Below, one piece after another: positions 5,766 through 11,708 of a DNA stretch of 11,708 bases; position 1 is the stretch's first letter, and every line of letters starts with the position of its first letter. The notes under the pieces were generated by a model. That model did no database searches. It saw only the letters and a program-made list of their open reading frames with translations, and had not been told where the DNA came from. The DNA is from Desulfobulbaceae bacterium (lineage in GTDB: Bacteria; Desulfobacterota; Desulfobulbia; Desulfobulbales; Desulfocapsaceae). Position numbers and translations under genes: made by a program. The stretch is from positions 1 through 11,708 of the forward strand of contig DAOVUU010000029.1 in the NCBI GenBank assembly GCA_030632405.1. Direction: 5' to 3'.

Positions 5766-8012
5766 ATGGCCGTGCAAAGCACAAAAAATCTACGAAAATC
5801 ATCAATGAAAAAAACCGTTAAGGACCAGTCCGGCGCGGGGAAGATTAAAATTGGTGAAATGCTCAGCAAGGCCGGTTACATAACTCCGAGCCAGCTTGAG
5901 GTAGCAAAAAAGACCTTACAGAAAAGTGGTGGTCGACTGGGATCTATACTCCTGCAACTCGACTACATTGACGCAACCACCGTCTTTACTTTTTTAAGCA
6001 GACAACATAATTACCCTGCAGTAGTTATTAAAAATGAGCCTCCTTCGTCTGACGTTATCAAACTGTTGACCTATGAGCAGGCTAAAGAATATATGGTGTT
6101 TCCTCTACGCATGGCAGGCAATACTCTGCAGGTAACTATGGCAGAACCGTCCGATGTGACAGCGGTTGAGGAACTTCAGAATCTTCTCAATAAAGAGCTT
6201 GCTGTCTGCGTATCCACCGAACAGGATATTGTTGAGGCATACCAAAAGTACTATGGCATTGATGAAGTAGAAGCTAAGTCCTTCTTCGGCGTGCAGGATG
6301 AAACTGAAGAAGAAATGAGCATAACCCATGTCGATGACTTTGGGTCTATTGTAGCTGAGGCTGCTGATGATTTTGAAATTGAAGGAGATGAAGACGAGGA
6401 TATTGGAGACCAGTTTGCTGCATCAGATGCACCAATTATCAAACTCGTTAATGGTATTTTGATTAAGGCTGTTCAGGATGGAGTCTCTGATATTCACGTT
6501 GAACCATATGAGAAAAACATGCAGGTCAGGTATCGGAAAGATGGCTCTCTTTTTAAATCAATGAATTTGCCGTTGACCATTAAAAATGCCCTGGTTGCCA
6601 GAATGAAAATACTGGCAGGTCTTGATATAACAGAGAGACGGGTTCCCCAGGACGGTAGAATTAAAATGAGGATGGGCCGTAACAGATCGGTGGATTTTCG
6701 TGTGTCCTCCCTTCCTACTCTTTTTGGTGAGTCAGTTGTACTTCGTATCCTGGATAAAAACTCTCTCAATGTTGATCTAACCCAACTTGGTTTTGAGTTA
6801 AAAACTTTTGAGATGCTGAAGCGTTGCCTGACCAGGCCACAGGGATTACTTCTTGTAACAGGTCCCACTGGTTCAGGAAAAACAGTCACGCTTTATTCTG
6901 CCCTGAATTCTATGAATAGCGAGGATATTAAAATTCTCACGGCGGAAGATCCGGTAGAATTTAATTTCAAAGGTATTAATCAGGTCAATGTCAATACTGA
7001 AGTGGGGATGACATTTTCAGCTGCTCTAAAAGCTTTTCTGCGTCAAGATCCAGATATCATAATGGTTGGTGAGATAAGGGACATGGACACCGCGGAAATT
7101 GCAATTAAAGCTGCGATGACAGGACATCTTGTTTTTTCAACACTCCATACCAATGACAGTGCTGCCACCATAGGACGACTGGTTGATATCGGGATTCCTG
7201 CCTATATGCTTGCCTCTTCCGTCACCATGGTTTTGTCCCAGAGACTTGGTAGAAGACTTTGTCAAAGCTGTAAGAAGGCTGTTAAATATGACCCACAGGA
7301 ACTGCTTTCCATGGGGTTCAGGGAGAATGAGGTTGACTCTGTCGACATCTATGGCCCGGGTGGGTGTTCAAAGTGTAATGGTTTAGGGTATAAAGGGAGG
7401 GTTGGTTTCTTTGAATTGATGGAAGTCACCGATGAGGTGTCCAAGGCGATCAGTGCAGAGGTACCTGAAGACCAGCTGAGAAAAATCGCTGTTCAGGAGG
7501 GTATGACGCCATTGCGTGACGCGGCCTTGCAGAAAGTACGAGAAGGCGTGACAAGCATTGAAGAGGCTTTGAGACGAACGGTTGCTCATAAGGAGAGCTT
7601 ACCGGCTTATCTTGTAAATCCGGATCAGGAACAATACGAAGATGGAGATACAATCATCCGGGAAGGCAACACCGATATAGATTTTTTTAAACTCATCCGA
7701 GGTTCGCTCACAGTGATCAAAGGTGGAAAGAAGATTGCAGAGTTGACTGAACCTGGAGAATACTTTGGCGAGATGGCTTCTATAACCGGAGAGCACAGAT
7801 CTGCCTCTATCATTTCCCAGGGGAGATGTACGGTAAAGAGGTTCCCAGGGGACAAGATAGATGAAATTATAGAAAAATATCCAGATGTTACAAATCATCT
7901 TTTTAAAACAATAACAGTTAGGTTACATAAATCTAATCAGATTATTGTAAAACTGGCAGGTGGGGCCAGAAGACCACCAGGAGCGCCGGCTGTACTTCAA
8001 AAGAGAGGGTAA
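5766..8012 (+). CDS. PilB/GspE-type assembly ATPase with C-terminal cyclic-nucleotide-binding domain
   Basis: This 748-residue hexameric motor family drives type IV pilus assembly or type II secretion. Residues ~26-90 form an MshEN-like N-terminal domain with two related KIGEML.../RLGSIL... repeats. An acidic linker (~178-216) precedes the N2 and ATPase core. Walker A GPTGSGKT is at 366-373, the Asp box AEDPVEF near 393-399, Walker B DPDIIMVGEIRD at 428-439 (Glu436), and the His box HLVFSTLHTND at 454-464. A zinc tetracysteine is at Cys499, Cys502, Cys534 and Cys537. Typical relatives end near residue 610. Here residues ~620-725 add a cyclic-nucleotide-binding domain with the cassette PGEYFGEMAS...HRSAS (663-681), keeping Glu669 and Arg678. 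The ATG at 5766 has AGGG at 5754-5757. First gene of an operon with the ELM1-like and glycosyltransferase genes. PilB is favoured over GspE, but no other pilus genes are in view. Confidence 0.92.
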   Translation: MAVQSTKNLRKSSMKKTVKDQSGAGKIKIGEMLSKAGYITPSQLEVAKKTLQKSGGRLGSILLQLDYIDATTVFTFLSRQHNYPAVVIKNEPPSSDVIKLLTYEQAKEYMVFPLRMAGNTLQVTMAEPSDVTAVEELQNLLNKELAVCVSTEQDIVEAYQKYYGIDEVEAKSFFGVQDETEEEMSITHVDDFGSIVAEAADDFEIEGDEDEDIGDQFAASDAPIIKLVNGILIKAVQDGVSDIHVEPYEKNMQVRYRKDGSLFKSMNLPLTIKNALVARMKILAGLDITERRVPQDGRIKMRMGRNRSVDFRVSSLPTLFGESVVLRILDKNSLNVDLTQLGFELKTFEMLKRCLTRPQGLLLVTGPTGSGKTVTLYSALNSMNSEDIKILTAEDPVEFNFKGINQVNVNTEVGMTFSAALKAFLRQDPDIIMVGEIRDMDTAEIAIKAAMTGHLVFSTLHTNDSAATIGRLVDIGIPAYMLASSVTMVLSQRLGRRLCQSCKKAVKYDPQELLSMGFRENEVDSVDIYGPGGCSKCNGLGYKGRVGFFELMEVTDEVSKAISAEVPEDQLRKIAVQEGMTPLRDAALQKVREGVTSIEEALRRTVAHKESLPAYLVNPDQEQYEDGDTIIREGNTDIDFFKLIRGSLTVIKGGKKIAELTEPGEYFGEMASITGEHRSASIISQGRCTVKRFPGDKIDEIIEKYPDVTNHLFKTITVRLHKSNQIIVKLAGGARRPPGAPAVLQKRG

Positions 8013-8030
8013 TCCTCCACCTCTTCGTCT

Positions 8031-8996
8031 ATGGAAAAGTTCAGATCAAATGAAATCCATATCGTCTGTTTGCTCGACGGAAAACCAGGGCATGAAAAAC
8101 AGACTCTTGGTATAATACAGGCACTTGAAAAAAAAGTTCCAGTAAAAGTGACAAAAATCAAAGTCACCAGACGATCTTCCTGGGAATTTGTTTATGGAAT
8201 GATTTGTTTGAATCTGCCTTGCACTTGCTCGAACAAAACTGGAATTGTAAAGCCTGACCTCGTCATTGCCACAGGTAGTCGGACCCATCAGCAGGCTCTG
8301 TTGTACAAAAAAAAACATAAAATACCTGTAGTAACATGCATGGCACCAGATCGTATTTACAGATCCCGCTTCGATCTCTGTTTTGTCCCGGTCCATGATG
8401 GTTTTAAACAAAAAGGCAATATTGTGAACACTGTTGGCCCTCCAAATTGTTCTGTAAACAGGGGAGGGCATAAGGAAAAAAAAGGATTGATATTGCTGGG
8501 CGGGATCGATCAGAAAAGTCACAGATGGAATAGTGCTGATATAATAAAAAAGATTGAAGAAATCATAAAACATGGACCGGGAACTGACTGGCTGATATCC
8601 TCATCGCCAAGAACTCCGGATGACATGATTGCAATGCTCGAAAAACAGTCTCTCCGTCATACCAATGTTTCTTTTTTCAATTATGAAGATACTCAACCGG
8701 GATGGGTGGAACAGCAATATGACAACTCATCAGTTGTCTGGGTTACAGCAGACTCTGTATCAATGATGTTTGAAGCTCTGACGGCTGGGTGTAAAGTTGG
8801 TTTAATCCCTGTTGACTGGAAAAAAAAGAATACTAAATTTGAACGTAGTGTCTCCTTTTTAGTGGATAATGACTTTGTCCTTCCTTTCGATGCATGGGTC
8901 ATGCAGAAGGGAATCTGGTCAGGACATGATGACCTTAATGAAGCACAGAGATGTGCTGATATTATAATTACACGATGGTGGCAAAAAAACTTGTAG
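8031..8996 (+). CDS. ELM1/DUF1022 family protein, predicted GT-B fold
   Basis: The product has 321 residues. Recognition rests on the N-terminal CLLDGKPGHEKQTLGIIQAL (13-32), the middle LVIATGSRTH (78-86), and the C-terminal VTADSVSMMFEALTAGCKVGL (238-258), the hallmarks of the family named after plant mitochondrial-fission protein ELM1. Bacterial members are predicted glycosyltransferase-fold proteins and often sit beside lipopolysaccharide genes. Their reaction is not established and none is claimed here. No signal peptide or membrane span is seen. The ATG at 8031 follows the ATPase stop by 18 bases with no convincing Shine-Dalgarno, so coupled translation is likely. The coding sequence has several A-tracts of 7-9 (8128-8135, 8307-8315, 8476-8483, 8820-8826). 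The last 22 bases overlap the glycosyltransferase gene. Confidence 0.85.
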   Translation: MEKFRSNEIHIVCLLDGKPGHEKQTLGIIQALEKKVPVKVTKIKVTRRSSWEFVYGMICLNLPCTCSNKTGIVKPDLVIATGSRTHQQALLYKKKHKIPVVTCMAPDRIYRSRFDLCFVPVHDGFKQKGNIVNTVGPPNCSVNRGGHKEKKGLILLGGIDQKSHRWNSADIIKKIEEIIKHGPGTDWLISSSPRTPDDMIAMLEKQSLRHTNVSFFNYEDTQPGWVEQQYDNSSVVWVTADSVSMMFEALTAGCKVGLIPVDWKKKNTKFERSVSFLVDNDFVLPFDAWVMQKGIWSGHDDLNEAQRCADIIITRWWQKNL

Positions 8997-11257
8997 TAGT
9001 ACAACTTCTGCCGGAACTTGACGAAGGCGGGGTTGAGGGTGAAACGATTGATCTTGCAGTTTATCTTGCAAAGAACGGGCATAAATCAATTGTTATCTCT
9101 GGCGGTGGGCGCCTGGTACCACTGCTGGAGGAGAATGGGTGCACACATATTTTATGGCCATATATTGGCGCAAAATCTGTACGATGCCTCCAGTATATTT
9201 TAAAGCTTAAGCATTTTCTTCTTAAAGAAAATGTTGATATTCTTCACTTACGATCCCGTTTACCTGCCTGGATAGGTTATTTTGCCTGGAAACTTATCCC
9301 CGAAGAAAAAAGACCCCGCCTGATTACCACGTTTCATGGATTTTACTCAATCAACTTCTACTCTTCCATAATGACCAAGGGAGAAAAGGTTGCTGCAGTT
9401 TCAAAAACAATTAAAAATCATATTCTGGAAAACTATACAATCGACGAAAGCAAGATTTTTCTTGTTCACGGAGGATTTGATGAGGATGAGTTTTCTCCTG
9501 ATAGAATTAGCGACGATCGCATCAAAGCCCTGAAGAAGGGTTGGAATATTTTTTCAGAGACTCGACCTGTTATTGTTTTGCCGGGGCGGTTGACTCTCTG
9601 GAAGGGGCAGGATGTGTTCATTGAGAGTCTTGCCCTTTTAAAAGATTTGGATTTTATAGCTCTCTGCATAGGTGACACCGAAGAAAATCCTTCGTTTACA
9701 AAAAAATTAAAGGATCAGATTGAACGTAATGATCTTACAGAAAAAGTGAGACTTGTAGGGCATTGTAGCGATATGGCTGCCGCTTTCAGCCTTGCCGATG
9801 TGGTGGTGTCAGCAAGTTCGACTCAGCCTGAAGCCTTTGGAAAGGTAGCAATAGAGGCAATGGCAATGAAAAAACCAGTCATAGCGACAGCCCATGGCGG
9901 TAGTCTGGAAACTGTTGTACACGGTGAAACAGGATGGCTGGTACCACCACGTGATGCACAAAATATGGCAACTGCTATTGCAGAGGCCATATCGGCACCT
10001 CAAATGGCAGAAAGATATGGGCAGCAGGGGTTTGACTGGGTGAACGAACACTTTACGGCCCTCAAGATGTGTGAGAAAACAGTTCAACTTTATCAGGAAG
10101 ATTATAGTTTTAAACCGTATCAGAAAAATCGCAGCCAGATCACCGTGCTTCAGCTGCTACCTGAATTGGAGAGTGGAGGTGTTGAAAGAGGTACCCTTGA
10201 AATGGGTCGTCATCTAGTTCAAAATGGCCATCAGTCAATCGTAGTATCTGGCGGCGGGCGGCTGGTAGATCAATTAAGTAAAGATGGAAGCAACCATATC
10301 TCCAGGAATATCGGCTCAAAAAATCCTGGCGCTCTATTACATATTTTACCCATTAGACGTTTAATAAACAGAGAAAAAGTGGATATCCTCCATCTTCGTT
10401 CGAGGATGCCTGCCTGGATTGGGTATATTGCCTGGAAAAGTATTCCTAAAAAACGGAGGCCGGTTCTCGTAACGACCTTTCATGGTTTTTATTCTGTAAA
10501 CGCATACAGTGGTATAATGGCGAAAGGTCAAGGTGTCATAGCTATTTCTGAGAGTATCAAAAAGCATATTCTTGAAAAATATGATCGTAAAAATAGTGTT
10601 CGACTTATCTTCCGTGGTGTAGATTCTGATTATTTTGATCCAGGCAAAGTTGATCCTTCTCGTAGAGAGAAATTAATACAATCATGGAAACTTGATGTAA
10701 CAAAAAAGGTTCTCATGCTGCCCGGCAGGCTGACAAGGCTGAAAGGGCAGGAGATTTTCTTAAAAAGTCTCCTGCAGGTACGGAATTCTGACTATATTGC
10801 TGTTCTTGTAGGTGATACCTTGGATAATCCAGGATACACGGCCGAATTAAATGAATTTATAATTAAAAACGGTTTAACAGGTAAAGCTTCTCTTGTCGGG
10901 TATTGTGGTGATATGCCAGCGGCTTTCATGCTGGCTGATATTGTTTTATCTACATCTTCGTCAGAACCTGAAGCTTTTGGTAGAACGACTGTCGAGGCAA
11001 TGGCTATGGGGAAGCCGGTAATCGCGACTGCCCACGGAGGTAGTCTTGAGACTGTAATACATAATGAAAACGGATGGCTGGTTGCGCCATCTGATGAAAA
11101 ACAATTGGCCGCTGCTATTGATAAGGCTCTCAGTATGAATGGTGACGTATTGAATTCACTGGGCAACAACGGAAGAGTGAGGGTTAAAAAGAGATTTACA
11201 TCACAGGCTATGTGTAAACAGACGGTGGACTATTACAGAGAATTGTTAGCCAATTGA
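8975..11257 (+). CDS. Tandem two-module GT4 glycosyltransferase
   Basis: The 760-residue protein holds two GT-B, family GT4 glycosyltransferase modules joined head to tail. Module 1 spans ~5-374, a short linker ~375-388, and module 2 ~389-757. Each begins VxQLLPEL/VLQLLPEL with a glycine-rich acceptor loop, followed by SGGGRLV, VDILHLRSR-PAWIGY and TTFHGFYS. Each also has PGRLT-x-x-KGQ (Arg205/Lys210; Arg585/Lys590) and the nucleotide-sugar E-x7-E motif (Glu286/Glu294; Glu666/Glu674) before KPVIATAHGGSLETV. The halves look about half identical by eye. Single-module relatives are ~370 residues, so this is an internal duplication. Module 1 differs at conserved spots: GGVEGETID for GGVERGTLE and HGGFD for RGVD. 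Probable role: surface polysaccharide or LPS sugar transfer in the cytoplasm. The ATG at 8975 lacks a Shine-Dalgarno and lies inside the upstream gene. Confidence 0.93.
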   Translation: MVAKKLVVVQLLPELDEGGVEGETIDLAVYLAKNGHKSIVISGGGRLVPLLEENGCTHILWPYIGAKSVRCLQYILKLKHFLLKENVDILHLRSRLPAWIGYFAWKLIPEEKRPRLITTFHGFYSINFYSSIMTKGEKVAAVSKTIKNHILENYTIDESKIFLVHGGFDEDEFSPDRISDDRIKALKKGWNIFSETRPVIVLPGRLTLWKGQDVFIESLALLKDLDFIALCIGDTEENPSFTKKLKDQIERNDLTEKVRLVGHCSDMAAAFSLADVVVSASSTQPEAFGKVAIEAMAMKKPVIATAHGGSLETVVHGETGWLVPPRDAQNMATAIAEAISAPQMAERYGQQGFDWVNEHFTALKMCEKTVQLYQEDYSFKPYQKNRSQITVLQLLPELESGGVERGTLEMGRHLVQNGHQSIVVSGGGRLVDQLSKDGSNHISRNIGSKNPGALLHILPIRRLINREKVDILHLRSRMPAWIGYIAWKSIPKKRRPVLVTTFHGFYSVNAYSGIMAKGQGVIAISESIKKHILEKYDRKNSVRLIFRGVDSDYFDPGKVDPSRREKLIQSWKLDVTKKVLMLPGRLTRLKGQEIFLKSLLQVRNSDYIAVLVGDTLDNPGYTAELNEFIIKNGLTGKASLVGYCGDMPAAFMLADIVLSTSSSEPEAFGRTTVEAMAMGKPVIATAHGGSLETVIHNENGWLVAPSDEKQLAAAIDKALSMNGDVLNSLGNNGRVRVKKRFTSQAMCKQTVDYYRELLAN
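8984..8990 (+). other. Candidate -1 ribosomal frameshift site (A_AAA_AAC)
   Basis: In the ELM1-like frame the codons are CAA AAA AAC TTG TAG, so A8984 plus AAA and AAC form the X_XXY_YYZ slippery heptamer in correct phase. A -1 slip would continue at CTT (8990-8992), exactly the frame of the downstream glycosyltransferase, two codons before the ELM1 stop. No clear stimulatory element is seen: TTGTA/TACAA (8991-8995 with 9000-9004) forms a small hairpin but abuts the heptamer, and no upstream Shine-Dalgarno-like stimulator is present. The downstream gene also has its own ATG (8975), so a frameshift is not required. Confidence 0.3.
8990..11245 (+). repeat. In-frame tandem duplication within the glycosyltransferase gene
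   Basis: Unit 1 covers about 8990-10096 and unit 2 about 10139-11245. They align at the protein level with an offset of 383 residues at the start and 380 from the middle onwards, so few gaps separate them. DNA similarity survives only in patches, for example around ATGGC.ATG..GAA.CC with GGTAGTCT after it (9859-9907 and 10999-11047). The duplication is therefore old, not a recent or assembly artefact. Confidence 0.85.
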
Positions 11258-11282
11258 CCATATTTTAATTATTGTTTTTTGC

Positions 11283-11471
11283 TCACTTTTCTTTATCTTT
11301 AAGGTGGTTGTTTAGGAATTCACACTCCTGGGGGGATAAATCATATTTGAGCTCCACCAGTTGGAGTATTTCCCATCGCTTTTTTTCTGGAGAATTAAAG
11401 AGTAATTCTGAAAATTCTTTTAAGGCTTTTTTTATTTTATCGCCTGGTGGTTGAATTGAGTACTGTGTCAC
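11283..11471 (-). CDS. Small hypothetical protein, 62 residues
   Basis: Not recognised with certainty. The product starts at GTG (11471-11469), preceded on its strand by AGGGTG (11482-11477) at a 5-base spacing, which decides the start. The sequence begins MTQYSIQPPGDKIKKALKEF and continues through charged, helix-forming segments (SPEKKRWEILQLVELKYDLS, then PQECEFLNNHLKDKEK). It is soluble, with no signal peptide or membrane span. Its ordered composition, good ribosome-binding site and plausible promoter make it more likely real than a chance frame. It converges with the glycosyltransferase gene, ending 25 bases from its stop. Possibly an uncharacterised conserved small protein; no function is proposed. 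Confidence 0.55.
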   Translation of the reverse strand: MTQYSIQPPGDKIKKALKEFSELLFNSPEKKRWEILQLVELKYDLSPQECEFLNNHLKDKEK

Positions 11472-11486
11472 ATTGTCACCCTGTTT

Positions 11487-11515
11487 TTAGTACCTTACTC
11501 CTGAAAGTCTGTCAT
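11487..11515 (-). promoter_or_regulatory. Candidate promoter for the 62-residue gene
   Basis: On the minus strand ATGACA (11515-11510) is followed after 17 bases by TACTAA (11492-11487). The -35 is good (five of six) and the -10 poor. The start would fall about 10 bases below it, just ahead of the AGGGTG ribosome-binding site, giving a very short leader. Confidence 0.28.
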
Positions 11516-11708
11516 AAAAAACAACAGATAAGTGAAGACTTCGAAACAGAAGGGGTTTTAAAATTATGAACATAAAATTCATCACCAAGGTACTTTTGCC
11601 GTCTTGCTTACCGTTGTTCCGGTGTTAGAGTAGGCCTGCTCGACGTTGATGGCCGTAGAATAATACCTGCAAGAGGTGGTATTGATATTGTTGTATGAAA
11701 TTGGGACT
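11516..11708 (+). other. Right-end stretch with no intact gene; possible broken reading frame
   Basis: An ATG at 11566 reads MNIKFITKVLLPSCLPLFRC and stops at 11626-11628. If one base is added in the T-run near 11592-11595, the reading becomes VLFAVLLTVVPVLE before another stop, resembling a signal or membrane anchor. A third reading gives VGLLDVDGRRIIPARGGIDI before a stop. These scraps hint at a decayed or sequence-damaged membrane or lipoprotein gene, but the window ends here and none can be supported as a gene. Confidence 0.2.

Noticed and set aside
8001..8030. Imperfect stem (AAGAGAGG with CCTC...TCTT) spanning the ATPase stop and the ELM1-like start
   Set aside because: Short, with a four-base one-sided bulge; purine/pyrimidine-rich DNA gives such pairings easily, and no regulatory role can be supported.
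8046..8573. 175-codon open frame on the minus strand across the ELM1-like gene
   Set aside because: Aromatic and Ser/Tyr-rich shadow of an A-rich coding strand; no family motif; the plus frame has clear ELM1 signatures.
11258..11282. T-run after the glycosyltransferase stop as an intrinsic terminator
   Set aside because: Six T are present (11274-11279), but only a weak AT-only CAATT/AATTATTG pairing precedes them; no GC-containing stem is formed.
1..11708. Searched by eye for CRISPR arrays, tRNA genes, insertion sequences, attachment sites and phage or defence genes
   Set aside because: No regularly spaced repeats, no transposase or integrase frames and no tRNA-like cloverleaf were found; the window reads as stable core chromosome.

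Overview
The window looks like ordinary chromosomal DNA of an anaerobic or microaerophilic Gram-negative bacterium, most likely a deltaproteobacterium (Desulfobacterota). That is an inference from gene content: a sigma-54 activator, a full-length three-domain NifU with NifS, a flavin-dependent thymidylate synthase, a PilB/GspE ATPase, and an ELM1-family protein next to a GT4 glycosyltransferase. The DNA is moderately AT-rich. No tRNA, rRNA, CRISPR array, transposase or phage gene is visible.

Layout. The 3' part of a sigma-54-dependent activator (1-938, +) converges on NAD kinase (955-1827, -). A gene-free stretch (1828-2127) separates nadK from a divergent Trm112-like zinc-ribbon gene (2128-2310, +) and carries two perfect 17-bp palindromes and a hairpin. 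Next comes a tight operon nifU-nifS-thyX (2542-5490, +), with a 4-base overlap and then a 1-base gap, closed by a strong intrinsic terminator (5523-5575). A second + strand operon follows: a PilB/GspE-type ATPase (5766-8012), an ELM1/DUF1022 protein (8031-8996) and a 760-residue protein made of two tandem GT4 glycosyltransferase modules (8975-11257). A small hypothetical gene (11283-11471, -) converges on it. The last ~240 bases hold no intact gene.

How the genes fit together. NifS supplies sulfur to the NifU scaffold for Fe-S cluster assembly; no nitrogenase gene is present, so the pair may be the general Fe-S system. ThyX makes dTMP, NadK makes NADP, and the Trm112-like protein is a small zinc protein. 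The second operon pairs a pilus or secretion motor with two predicted GT-B-fold surface-glycan proteins.

Most noteworthy points. (1) The PilB-like ATPase carries an extra C-terminal cyclic-nucleotide-binding domain with a well preserved phosphate-binding cassette, and an N-terminal MshEN-like region, so it could read two kinds of nucleotide signal. (2) The ELM1 and glycosyltransferase genes overlap by 22 bases, and the overlap contains an A_AAA_AAC slippery heptamer in exactly the phase that a -1 shift would need to fuse the two proteins. (3) The glycosyltransferase is an internal tandem duplication whose first half has changed at conserved positions. All three are readings of sequence alone and need the tests given.
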